From Polyangium sp. y55x31 (GTDB lineage: Bacteria; Myxococcota_A; Polyangia; Polyangiales; Polyangiaceae): a stretch of DNA of 64,000 nucleotides. A program made the position numbers and the translations under genes. This document shows positions 17,996-26,771 of this stretch, piece by piece (position 1 is the first letter of the stretch; each line of letters starts with the position of its first letter). The notes under the pieces were generated by a model. That model did not search any database. It had not been told where the DNA came from and saw only the letters and a program-made list of their open reading frames with translations. The stretch is taken from NCBI RefSeq assembly GCF_029946505.1, contig NZ_JARZHG010000008.1:62001-126000 (forward strand), read 5' to 3'.

Positions 17996-20110
17996 ATGCG
18001 AATTTCGTCGCGGTACCTAGGCTCCTCGTACGGATCGGGAACGAGAACGGCAGCGTCCCTCGTGGCGCTCGTCGCAAGCCTCTCTGCGGCAGGGTCCGCC
18101 CTCGCCCAGCCCGCGGCGCCGCCGCCGCCCAAACCCGCGGAAACCGCGCCCGCGGACGAGCCGCTCGTGCCTCCGAACGGCACGGGGGAAGCCGCGCCCA
18201 CGCAAGCCGCGCCGGAGGCCAAGCCGCAGACCTCGACCTCGCCTGCGCAGAAGTCCGCAGCGCCCGTCGCCGCCACGCCGGATCCGGATCGCGACGCGCG
18301 CGCGCTCAAGCGGCAGGGCGCCGATCGTCCTCCGCCCACGGGCGACGTCGGCGTGCGGCCGAGCGACGTCTTCGCGGAGGACTGGTGGTCACAGGCGAGA
18401 CCAAGCCTCGAGATTCACGGCCTCTTCCGCACGCGCGCCGAGCTCTTCCATCACTTCTCGCTCGGTCGTCGTGAGCTGCCCGATCGCTCGCTCTGGCCGC
18501 AGCCGCCCGACAACGCGTATTACCCCACGTCGGGCGCGGTCCAGACCGTCCCGCTCTGCGGCGACGATCCCACGGCGCCCACGGCTTGCGAGAACCACAC
18601 GCAGGCCGGCGCGAACATGCGCTTCCGCCTCACGCCGGAGCTGCACATCAGCGACAACCTGCGGATCCTTTCGCAGATCGACATCCTCGACAACTTCGTC
18701 CTCGGCTCCACGCCCGAGGGGTACTGGAACAACCCCGCGGCCGGCGGCGGCTACACCGTCGGCACGCGCGGCGGCTACGCGCCGATCGGCGCGCTCGCGA
18801 CGACCTCGTGGGCGCCCGTCGCGGGACAAACCAGCACGATCGACAGCATCATCGTCAAGCGCGCCTGGGGCGAGTACGTCACGCCCGTCGGCCTCCTCCG
18901 CTTCGGCCGCATGCCGAACCAGTGGGGCCTCGGCATCCTCAACAACGAGGGCAACGGCTACGACTCGGACTACCAGAGCACGGTCGACCGGATCATGTTC
19001 GTGACCGGCATCAAGAAGTACGACCTCTACTTCGCCGGCGCGTGGGACTTCATCAGCGAGGGGCCGACGAGCGCGGCGCTCCGCGAGCAGCAAGGCCAGC
19101 CCTACGATCTCGGCCAGCTCGACGACGTGAGCCAGTACGTGTTCATGGCCGCGCGCAAGCGTGATCCCGAGCTCGCCCGGCTCGACCTCGCGAAGGGGCT
19201 GCCGGTCATCAACGGCGGCATCTACTTCGCGTACCGCAACCAGGTCCTCGCGAACGACACCACCGACGCCGACAAGAGCGCGACGTTCGGCCAGTCGGCG
19301 ACGGGCATCCGCGCCGGCTACGCCCGCCGCGGCGCGCAGTTCTTCACGCCCGATCTCTGGTTCCAGTTCCTCTACAAGAAGTTCCGCTTCGAGGCCGAGG
19401 CCTCGATGACCTACGGCATGATCGACAACCTCCAGACCGCGGGCGGCACCACCGTCGAGCGCAACCCGCTCGACCCCGAGGACACCGGCTGGACGGTGCG
19501 GAGCTTCATCGTCGCGGCGCAGAGCGAGTTCCGCGCGCTCGACGACAAACTGCGCCTCGACCTCGGCTTCGGCTGGGCCTCGGGTGATCCCGACGTCGAG
19601 GGGCTCGCGCCGCCGCGCGGCAGCGTCGAGCAGCAGCTCACGGCCGACCGGACGTACTCGACGGGCCGGTTCCACCCGGACTACCGCGTCGACCTCATCC
19701 TCTGGCGCAACATCATGAGCCGCGTGCAGGGCGCGTATTACTTCCGCCCGTCCGTGCAGTACGACTTCGCGCGCGACCCGAACGGACAGCGCCTCGGCGG
19801 CAGCGCGGCGCTCATCTACAGCCGCGCGAGCGAGTTCATTCAGACGCCGGGCAACAAGCGCGACCTCGGCGTCGAGCTCGACTTCTCGCTGTATTTCCAG
19901 GCGAAGGACGGCACGCTGAACGACAAGCCCGATCAGATGGGCGGCTTCTACACGATGCTCCAGTACGGCGTGCTCTTCCCCCTCGGCGGCTTCGACTACC
20001 TGCCCGGCGAGATCAGCCGCTACGAGAGCGCCCCGGAGAACCGCAATGCGCCCGCGCTCGACACCGAGACGGCGCAGACGCTCCGCTGGTACCTCGGGAT
20101 CATGTTCTGA
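17996..20110 (+). CDS. TIGR04551-like envelope protein
   Basis: About 704 residues. The ATG at 17996 starts a long signal peptide (MRISSRYLGS..., ending ALA/QPAA), followed by a Pro/Ala-rich linker to about residue 110. The rest is rich in Tyr, Phe, Arg and alternating hydrophobic segments typical of outer-membrane barrels, and it ends in an aromatic GIMF. The overall character (FRTRAELFHHFSLGRRELP, FGRMPNQWGLGI) fits the uncharacterised myxobacterial TIGR04551 family. The family assignment is from memory of its features, not a search. It is followed 30 bp later by alaS. Confidence 0.75.
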   Translation: MRISSRYLGSSYGSGTRTAASLVALVASLSAAGSALAQPAAPPPPKPAETAPADEPLVPPNGTGEAAPTQAAPEAKPQTSTSPAQKSAAPVAATPDPDRDARALKRQGADRPPPTGDVGVRPSDVFAEDWWSQARPSLEIHGLFRTRAELFHHFSLGRRELPDRSLWPQPPDNAYYPTSGAVQTVPLCGDDPTAPTACENHTQAGANMRFRLTPELHISDNLRILSQIDILDNFVLGSTPEGYWNNPAAGGGYTVGTRGGYAPIGALATTSWAPVAGQTSTIDSIIVKRAWGEYVTPVGLLRFGRMPNQWGLGILNNEGNGYDSDYQSTVDRIMFVTGIKKYDLYFAGAWDFISEGPTSAALREQQGQPYDLGQLDDVSQYVFMAARKRDPELARLDLAKGLPVINGGIYFAYRNQVLANDTTDADKSATFGQSATGIRAGYARRGAQFFTPDLWFQFLYKKFRFEAEASMTYGMIDNLQTAGGTTVERNPLDPEDTGWTVRSFIVAAQSEFRALDDKLRLDLGFGWASGDPDVEGLAPPRGSVEQQLTADRTYSTGRFHPDYRVDLILWRNIMSRVQGAYYFRPSVQYDFARDPNGQRLGGSAALIYSRASEFIQTPGNKRDLGVELDFSLYFQAKDGTLNDKPDQMGGFYTMLQYGVLFPLGGFDYLPGEISRYESAPENRNAPALDTETAQTLRWYLGIMF

Positions 20111-20140
20111 GGCGCGAAACATGGTAGATGGGCGGGCGCC

Positions 20141-22873
20141 ATGTCCGCCTCGAGCCATCAGATCCGCCGCACCTTCCTCGATTTCTTCGCCTCCCGCGGC
20201 CACGAGGTCGTCCCGAGCGCGCCGATCGTCCCGCAGAACGATCCCACGTTGATGTTCGTCAACGCCGGGATGGTCCCGTTCAAGGACGTCTTCACGGGCA
20301 AGGATCGCCGCCCGTACACGCGCGCCGCGAGCAGCCAGAAGTGCATCCGCATCAGCGGCAAGCACAACGACCTCGAGAACGTCGGCGTCACCGCGCGCCA
20401 TCACACGTTCTTCGAGATGCTCGGCAACTTCAGCTTCGGCGACTACTTCAAGGAAGAGGCCATCACGAGCGCCTGGGAGCTGCTCACGAAGGTCTACGGC
20501 ATCCCGAAGGAGCGGCTCGTCGTCACCGTCTTCAAGGGCGAGAAGGACTTCCCCGCGGACGAGGAAGCGGCCGCGATCTGGCGCAAGGTCACGGGCTTCG
20601 GCGACGATCGCATCCTCCGGCTCGGCATGGCCGACAACTTCTGGAGCATGGGCGACACCGGCCCGTGTGGCCCCTGCTCGGAGATCCACTTCTTCACGGG
20701 CGACGAGGTCGACCTCGCGCGGTTCGGCGAAGAGCCGCGGCTCGACGGCTCGGGCTGGACCGAGATCTGGAACCTCGTCTTCATGCAGTACGACCGTGCG
20801 GAGAAGGACGCGCCCGTCACGCCGCTGCCTGCGCCGAGCATCGACACGGGCATGGGCCTCGAGCGCATTTCGTTCGTGCTCCAAGGGGTCACGTCGAACT
20901 ACGACACCGACCTCCTGCGCCCGCTCGTCGAGCGCGCGGCCGAGATCGCGGGCAAGAAGTACGGCGGGACCCTCGCGCCGGACGACATCTCGATGCGCGT
21001 CATCGCCGACCACGCCCGCACGACGGCCTTCCTCGTGGCCGAGGGCGTGATGCCCGAGAAGCAGCGGCGCGAGTACGTGCTCCGCCGCGTCATGCGCCGC
21101 GCGATCCGGCACGGCTACCGGCTCGGGATCGAAAAGCCGTTCCTCCACGAGGTCGCGCTGCTCGTCGTGGATCGCATGGGCGACGTCTACCCCGAGCTCC
21201 GCGATCGGCGTGAGCTCATCGCGCGTGTCACCGAGGACGAGGAGGTCCGCTTCCGCGCCACGTTGAAGCGCGGCATGAAGATCCTCGACGAGCGCTTCGA
21301 CGAGATGCGCGAGAAGGGCGACAAGACGCTCTCGGCCCCCGCGGCCGCGGACCTCTACACGACGTACGGCTTCCCCCTGGATCTCACGCAGGTCATCTGC
21401 GGCGAGCAGGGCTACGGCGTCGACCTCGAAGGCGCCGAGAAGATCATCAAGGGTGCGGACGAGGCCGACGGGCCGATCGATCCCACCGCGGCCCTCGACC
21501 CTGCGTACCGGCAGGCGCGTGAAAAGCTCGGCGCGCCCGTGGTCTTCACCGGCTACGAGCGCGAGGCGGGCGAGAGCGAGGTCGTCGTGATCCTCGCGGT
21601 CGAAAAGAAAGACGGCGAAGGCAAACCCACCCGCGCGCTCGTGGATCGGGCGAGCGCGGGCACGAGCGTCGAGGTCGTCGTGAAGGAGACGCCCTTCTAC
21701 GCGGAGAGCGGCGGCCAGGTCGGCGACATCGGCGTGATCACGGCCGGCGATCTACGCATCCGCGTCACCGACACGCAGCGCCCGCTCACCGGGCTCGTCG
21801 TGCACGAAGGCGTGGTCGAGGCGGGCGAGGTCAGCGTGGGCCAGAAGGTCACGCTCACCGTCGATCACGCGGCGCGCTCGGCCACGCGGCGCAACCACTC
21901 CGCGACGCACCTGCTCCACTGGGCCCTGCGCACGGTGCTCGGCGAGCACGCGCAGCAGAAGGGCTCGCGCGTCGGGCCGGACATGCTCCGGTTCGACTTC
22001 GCCCACAACAAGCCCCTCACGCGCGACGAGATCGAGCGCATCGAGGACCTCGTGAACGGCAAGGTCCTGGAGAACGCGCCGGTGCTCACGGAGGTCCTGC
22101 CCGTCGACGAGGCCCGCAAGCGCGGCGCCGTCGCGATCTTCGAGGAGAAGTACGGCGACGTCGTCCGCATGCTGACGATGACCCAGGACTCGATCGAGCT
22201 CTGCGGCGGCACGCACGCGCGGGCGCTCGGCGACATCGGCCTCTTCAAGATCACGGGCGAGGGCGGCGTCGCGGCCGGCGTGCGGCGTGTCCTCGCGGCG
22301 ACGGGCAAAAACGCGCTCGGCTACGTGCGCGGCCTGGAAGACGACATCCAGAAGGCGCGCCAGGTGGCGAAGGCGCAAGGCGGCGACCTCGCGGACAAGA
22401 TCGGCAAGATCGTGGCGCACGAGCGCGAGCTCGAGAAGAAGGTCGCCGAGCTCGAGCGCCGGCTCATCGAGGGCGGCGGCCCCGGCGGCGGCGGGGGCGG
22501 CGGGATCGACGCGATGCTCGCGGAGGCCCGCGAGATCTCGGGCATCAAGGTCCTCGCCCGGCGCATGCCCGACGGCACGCAGGCGGCGGCGCTGCGCGAG
22601 ATCGCGGAGAAGCTGCGGGACAAACTCGGCGAGACGAGCCTCGTGCTCGTGGGCGCGGTGGACGCGGGCAAGGCGCAGCTCGCGGTGATGGTCTCGAAGG
22701 CCGCGACGAACCGGGTGAAGGCCGGCGACGTGATCAAGAACGTGGCGGCCATCGTGGGCGGGCGCGGCGGCGGCCGGCCCGACATGGCGCAGGCCGGCGG
22801 CCCCGAGGCCGGCAAGCTCGACGAGGCCATCGCGGCTACATACGGCGAGGTCGAGCGTCTCGTGACAGCGTAA
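20141..22873 (+). CDS. alaS: Alanyl-tRNA synthetase
   Basis: A 910-residue protein of standard length for bacterial AlaRS. The class II catalytic core starts at the N-terminus (IRRTFLDFFASRGHEVVPSA, then the motif 2 region ARHHTFFEMLGNFSFGDYFK). The editing domain carries HSATHLLHW near residue 585 and CGGTHARALGDIG near 687, which supply the zinc ligands. A coiled-coil linker and a Gly-rich C-Ala/DHHA1 dimerisation domain close the protein (GGGRPDMAQAGG near the end). It charges tRNA-Ala with alanine in the cytoplasm and edits mischarged Ser/Gly. A GC-rich hairpin follows the gene. Confidence 0.98.
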   Translation: MSASSHQIRRTFLDFFASRGHEVVPSAPIVPQNDPTLMFVNAGMVPFKDVFTGKDRRPYTRAASSQKCIRISGKHNDLENVGVTARHHTFFEMLGNFSFGDYFKEEAITSAWELLTKVYGIPKERLVVTVFKGEKDFPADEEAAAIWRKVTGFGDDRILRLGMADNFWSMGDTGPCGPCSEIHFFTGDEVDLARFGEEPRLDGSGWTEIWNLVFMQYDRAEKDAPVTPLPAPSIDTGMGLERISFVLQGVTSNYDTDLLRPLVERAAEIAGKKYGGTLAPDDISMRVIADHARTTAFLVAEGVMPEKQRREYVLRRVMRRAIRHGYRLGIEKPFLHEVALLVVDRMGDVYPELRDRRELIARVTEDEEVRFRATLKRGMKILDERFDEMREKGDKTLSAPAAADLYTTYGFPLDLTQVICGEQGYGVDLEGAEKIIKGADEADGPIDPTAALDPAYRQAREKLGAPVVFTGYEREAGESEVVVILAVEKKDGEGKPTRALVDRASAGTSVEVVVKETPFYAESGGQVGDIGVITAGDLRIRVTDTQRPLTGLVVHEGVVEAGEVSVGQKVTLTVDHAARSATRRNHSATHLLHWALRTVLGEHAQQKGSRVGPDMLRFDFAHNKPLTRDEIERIEDLVNGKVLENAPVLTEVLPVDEARKRGAVAIFEEKYGDVVRMLTMTQDSIELCGGTHARALGDIGLFKITGEGGVAAGVRRVLAATGKNALGYVRGLEDDIQKARQVAKAQGGDLADKIGKIVAHERELEKKVAELERRLIEGGGPGGGGGGGIDAMLAEAREISGIKVLARRMPDGTQAAALREIAEKLRDKLGETSLVLVGAVDAGKAQLAVMVSKAATNRVKAGDVIKNVAAIVGGRGGGRPDMAQAGGPEAGKLDEAIAATYGEVERLVTA

Positions 22874-22921
22874 ATCCGGCGTTTCCCTACACACTTTCCC
22901 TCTCTCTTTCGGGATCCTCCT

Positions 22922-22949
22922 CACGCCGCGCTTGCGTCGGCGCGGCGTG
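22922..22949 (+). terminator. GC hairpin downstream of alaS
   Basis: A perfect 10-bp stem (22922-22931 with 22940-22949) has an 8-nt loop, 49 nt after the alaS stop. Only a weak T-rich tail follows, so it may be an intrinsic terminator or a transcript-end stabiliser. It lies within the leader of the next gene. Confidence 0.5.
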
Positions 22950-22985
22950 TTGCCTTACGGTCGATCGATTCAACGGGTCGAGGGG

Positions 22986-23897
22986 ATGAGTCAGGACACG
23001 GATTCGCTCGAAGCACAGGTGGCGGAACTCCAGCGCCGCAACGCGGAGCTCCAGCGGGAGCTGTCGTTGAAGACGCAGATGTATGCCGCGCTGGTGGAGG
23101 ACCAGCGCGAGCTCATCTGCCGGTTCAATCTGGATGGCACGCTCTCCTTCGTGAACGACGCGTACTGCCGCTACTTCGGCAAGACGCGCGAGGAGCTCAT
23201 CGGCCGCCACTTCACGCCGCTCGTTCCGGAGGAGGACCAGGCGCTCATCGCCGAGGTGCTCGCTCGGCTCGGGCCGAAGGAGCCGATCCTTTCGAACGAG
23301 CACCGGGTACTGACGCCCGGGGGCGAGATTCGCTGGCTCAACTGGATCGATCGCGTGATCTTCGACGACGACGGCAACGTCGCAGAGTTTCAGGCCGTCG
23401 GGATTGACGTCACGGATCGGCGGCGCGCGGAGGAGCACGCGGAGCGGAACGAGCTTTTGCGCCTGGAGCTCATTCACGCGCAGGAGCAGGCGCTCCGGGA
23501 GCTCTCGGCGCCGCTCATCCCCATTGCCGACGACGTGCTCGCGATGCCGCTCGTCGGGCGTATCGATGAGAAGCGCGCGCAGCTCGTGCTGGAGACGCTG
23601 CTCGAAGGAGTCGTGCGGATGGCGGCCGAGACGGTCCTGCTCGACGTCACGGGTATCACGACGGTCGACACGCAGGTCGCCGAGGCGCTCGTGCGCACGG
23701 CGCACGCCGTGAAGCTCATCGGCGCCAAGGCCGTATTCACCGGGATCCAGCCCCACGTGGCGCAGACGCTCATCACCATGGGCATCGACGTACATGGCGT
23801 GATCACGGTGCGCAGCCTGAAGGACGGAATCGCGTGGGCGATGCAGGAGCGCGGCAAGGCCCGCAAGCCTGCGCGGTCCGTGCCCCGGCAGGCCTGA
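22986..23897 (+). CDS. PAS-STAS domain regulator (RsbR/stressosome-like)
   Basis: About 303 residues from the ATG at 22986 (MSQDTDSLEAQ); an AGGGG abuts the start, so ribosome binding is weak by inspection. A short N-terminal coiled coil (AQVAELQRRNAELQRELS) leads into a PAS sensor domain (35-150; GTLSFVNDAYCRYFG ... GEIRWLNWIDRVIFD). A C-terminal STAS domain follows (175-285; VLLDVTGITTVDTQVAEALVRTAH), with the usual Thr/Asp phosphorylation loop. This architecture is that of RsbR-type co-antagonists in stressosomes. The ligand is unknown. It is convergent with folA. Confidence 0.9.
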   Translation: MSQDTDSLEAQVAELQRRNAELQRELSLKTQMYAALVEDQRELICRFNLDGTLSFVNDAYCRYFGKTREELIGRHFTPLVPEEDQALIAEVLARLGPKEPILSNEHRVLTPGGEIRWLNWIDRVIFDDDGNVAEFQAVGIDVTDRRRAEEHAERNELLRLELIHAQEQALRELSAPLIPIADDVLAMPLVGRIDEKRAQLVLETLLEGVVRMAAETVLLDVTGITTVDTQVAEALVRTAHAVKLIGAKAVFTGIQPHVAQTLITMGIDVHGVITVRSLKDGIAWAMQERGKARKPARSVPRQA

Positions 23898-23914
23898 GGT
23901 TTCCAGCGACGAGG

Positions 23915-24445
23915 TCAGAAGGCCGGGTGATCCCGGTCCAGCACGAGGATGCTGTACGCGGGGGATTCCGGCCCCCGCTCGGGTTCGTCGCGGCGCGAGA
24001 TCTCCCGCCACGCCGCCCGATCGAATGCGGGGAAAAAGGCGTCGCCCGCGGGCCGGGCGTGGACCTCCGTCAAATACAGCCGATCGGCCTCCACGAGCGC
24101 CTCCGCGAAGAGCCCCTCCCCGCCGATGACCACGACCTCGCCGGCGCCGCTCTCCACCGCCAAACGCCGCGCCCGTTCGAGGGCCTCGGCAAAGCCGTGG
24201 CAAACCACCGCGCCCGGCGCGTGATAGTCGTCCTTCCGCGTGACGACCAGGTTCTTGCGGCCGGGCAGCGGTTTTCCCCCGATACTCTCCCAAGTCTTGC
24301 GGCCCATGAGGATGGGTTTGCCCATGGTCGTGGCCTTGAAATGGGCGAGGTCGCCCGGGAGCCGCCAGGGCAGGCGGTTTTCGACGCCGATGACGCCGTT
24401 CTCCGCGACGGCGGCGATCAGGGCGAGCCGTGGCTCGGTGGTCAT
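23915..24445 (-). CDS. folA: Dihydrofolate reductase
   Basis: About 176 residues from the ATG at 24445 (MTTEPRLALIAAVAENGVIG), the start that gives the family's normal length. Signature elements are present: the Met20 loop region (NGVIGVENRLPWRLPGDLAHFK), MGRKTWESIG for NADPH binding, and GGEGLFAEAL. It reduces dihydrofolate to tetrahydrofolate with NADPH in the cytoplasm, for thymidylate and purine synthesis. thyA, its common neighbour, is not present here; the flanking genes are a PAS-STAS regulator and a peptidase. Confidence 0.97.
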   Translation of the reverse strand: MTTEPRLALIAAVAENGVIGVENRLPWRLPGDLAHFKATTMGKPILMGRKTWESIGGKPLPGRKNLVVTRKDDYHAPGAVVCHGFAEALERARRLAVESGAGEVVVIGGEGLFAEALVEADRLYLTEVHARPAGDAFFPAFDRAAWREISRRDEPERGPESPAYSILVLDRDHPAF

Positions 24446-24502
24446 CCCCCCATGGATGCCGCCGCGGCGGAGGACCCGCAAGGGCCCCCAGCGCCTTCTG
24501 CT

Positions 24503-26743
24503 CTACTTCCCGTCCTTCACGTCGAGCCTGTCGAGCAGCCACGCATATTTGAACGACATCTCCTGCATCCGCTCGTAACGCCCGGATTTGCCCCCGTGCC
24601 CGGCCGGGTCGAGGTGAATGCGCAGGAGGAGCTCGTTCTGGTCCGTCTTCATCTCGCGGAGCTTCGCCACCCATTTCGCGGGCTCCCAGTACATCACCTG
24701 GCTGTCGTTGTACGACGTGTTCACGAGGATCGACGGATACGCCTTCTTCCCGACGTTTTCATACGGGCTGTAGCGGGCGATGTATTCGAATTCGTCCTTT
24801 TTCTTCGGGTTGCCCCACTCCTCGAACTCCTCCACCGTGAGCGGCAGGGATTCGTCGAGCATCGTGTTGATCACGTCGACGAAGGGCACGTCCGCGATGG
24901 CCGCGCGATAAAGGTCCGGGCGCATGTTCAGGACCGCGCCCATGAGCAAGCCGCCCGCGCTCCCGCCCTGGATCGCGATGCGATCCTTCGCGGCCCAGCC
25001 CATTTGCACGAGGCCTTCGGTCGCGTCCACGAAATCGGTGAACGTGTTCATCTTCGTCTTCATGCGCCCGGCTTCGTGCCAGGTCTCGCCGAGCTCGCCG
25101 CCGCCGCGGATGTGCGCGATCGCGCAGACGACGCCGCGATCCACGAGCGAAAACGTCGGCGCCGAGAAGAGCGGGAAGATCGGGAAGCCGTACGAGCCGT
25201 ACGCATAAAGGAAGAGCGGGTTCTTCCCGTCCGGGTTCGTCCCTTTCTTGTAGAGCAGCGAGACCGGGATCTTCGTGCCGTCCTTGGCCGTCGCGTGCAC
25301 GCGCTTCGATTCGTACCGGCCGGGATCGTAGTTCGGGACCTCGCTCCGCTTCTGCAGCACGAGCGCGCGTTTCTTCGGCTCGTAATCGTAGACGGTGGAG
25401 GGCGTCGTCGGCGATTCGAAGCGGAATCGATAAAACGGCGCGTCGAACTCGCGGTTCTCGCCTTGCCGCAGCGTGAAGATCGGCTCGGGCAGCGAGACCC
25501 GATGCGAACCGTCGAGCGAGAGCTTCTTCGGATCGAGCACCCGGATCTGGCGCAGGCCGTCCTCGCGCTCGAAGGCCACGGCGAACGTCGAGAAGAGCTC
25601 GACGGACTCGATCATCACGTCCTTGCGGTGGGCGATCGTCTCCTTCCACGCTTTGCGCCCCGGAGACGAGACCTTCGTCACCACGAGCCGGAAGTTCGTC
25701 GATTTCGGATCCCCGGGCTTCGCGGGGCTGTTCGTGCGGATCACGAGCTCGTCGCCGCGATGATCCACGTCGTACTCGTGATCCTGCTCCCGCGGCTCGA
25801 CGAGCGTGAGCGACGCATTGGGTTTGTCCGTGGGCAGGAAACGCACCTCGCTCGTCGTATGGCTGTTCGACTGGACGAAGATGAGCTTCTTGCTGCTCGA
25901 TCGCGCCGCATACAGGCGGAACCGCTCGTCCTTTTCCTCGTAGAGCAGCGCGTCCTTGGCCGCCTCTTCGCCGAGGTTGTGCCGGAAAAACTGGTGCGAG
26001 CGCTTCGTGACCGCATCCTCGACCGTATAAAAGAGCGTCTTTCCACCCTTGGCGAACACGACCGACGTGACGCGCTCGGCCCGATCCGGAAGCTCCTTGC
26101 CCGTCCTGAGGTCCCGCACGTGCAGCACGAATTGCCGGAAGCCGGTGGTGTCGAGGCCATACGCGAGGAAATGACCGTCCTCGGAGAGCGCGAGCGGGCC
26201 GAGGCCCACGTATTTCTCGGTCTTCGCGATCTCGTTCGGATCGATCACGATCTCCTCGGGCGCCTTGTCCCCGCCCGCCGCGGCCTTGCGGCAGTAAATC
26301 GGGTATTGTTTCCCTTGCTCGGTGCGCGTGTAATAAAGATACGCGCCCTCCCGGAAAGGGACCTCCACGTCGGATTCCTTCAGCCGGCCCAGCATCTCGC
26401 CGTAGATGCGCTCCTTCAGCGGCGCGAGCGAGGCGGTCATGGCCTCGCTGTACGCGTTCTCCGCGCGCAGGTGCTCGAGCACCTCGGGCGAATCCTTCTT
26501 GCGCAGCCACGCATAGTCGTCGACGAGCTTCAGGCCGTGGAGCTCGGTGACGCGTGGCTCCTTCTTCGCGATCGGCGCGACGGGGCCCTTCGGAGCCGGT
26601 TTTTCCGCGGCGGCGGCGCTCGTCGCGGCGGGCGGCGTCGCGGCCGGCAAGCTCGTGGTCGGCGCGGGCGCCGGCGGCAGGCCCTCGCCCGAACAGCCGA
26701 GGACGAGGAGGATCGGAAGGACGAACGGAGTGCGTCGGGTCAT
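24503..26743 (-). CDS. Prolyl oligopeptidase-family (S9A, oligopeptidase B-like) lipoprotein
   Basis: About 746 residues from 26743, where MTRRTPFVLPILLVLGC forms a lipoprotein signal peptide. The frame stays open upstream but only as the antisense of the histidine kinase gene. An Ala/Pro linker is followed by the seven-bladed propeller region (about 60-480) and an alpha/beta-hydrolase domain with the nucleophile in GGSAGG near residue 596. The acid lies in YNDSQVMYWEPAKW and the catalytic His in HLDPAGHGGKSGR. Members cut short peptides after Pro or basic residues; specificity cannot be told from sequence alone. The lipobox implies an envelope location, where it could process peptides in the periplasm. 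Confidence 0.93.
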   Translation of the reverse strand: MTRRTPFVLPILLVLGCSGEGLPPAPAPTTSLPAATPPAATSAAAAEKPAPKGPVAPIAKKEPRVTELHGLKLVDDYAWLRKKDSPEVLEHLRAENAYSEAMTASLAPLKERIYGEMLGRLKESDVEVPFREGAYLYYTRTEQGKQYPIYCRKAAAGGDKAPEEIVIDPNEIAKTEKYVGLGPLALSEDGHFLAYGLDTTGFRQFVLHVRDLRTGKELPDRAERVTSVVFAKGGKTLFYTVEDAVTKRSHQFFRHNLGEEAAKDALLYEEKDERFRLYAARSSSKKLIFVQSNSHTTSEVRFLPTDKPNASLTLVEPREQDHEYDVDHRGDELVIRTNSPAKPGDPKSTNFRLVVTKVSSPGRKAWKETIAHRKDVMIESVELFSTFAVAFEREDGLRQIRVLDPKKLSLDGSHRVSLPEPIFTLRQGENREFDAPFYRFRFESPTTPSTVYDYEPKKRALVLQKRSEVPNYDPGRYESKRVHATAKDGTKIPVSLLYKKGTNPDGKNPLFLYAYGSYGFPIFPLFSAPTFSLVDRGVVCAIAHIRGGGELGETWHEAGRMKTKMNTFTDFVDATEGLVQMGWAAKDRIAIQGGSAGGLLMGAVLNMRPDLYRAAIADVPFVDVINTMLDESLPLTVEEFEEWGNPKKKDEFEYIARYSPYENVGKKAYPSILVNTSYNDSQVMYWEPAKWVAKLREMKTDQNELLLRIHLDPAGHGGKSGRYERMQEMSFKYAWLLDRLDVKDGK

Positions 26744-26771
26744 CGCGGCGAAGGATAGCCCAAATTCGCCG

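Noticed and set aside
18389-21148. 919-codon minus-strand frame over the TIGR04551-like and alaS genes
   Set aside because: It is antisense to alaS and its neighbour, which are certain; its translation is compositionally biased.
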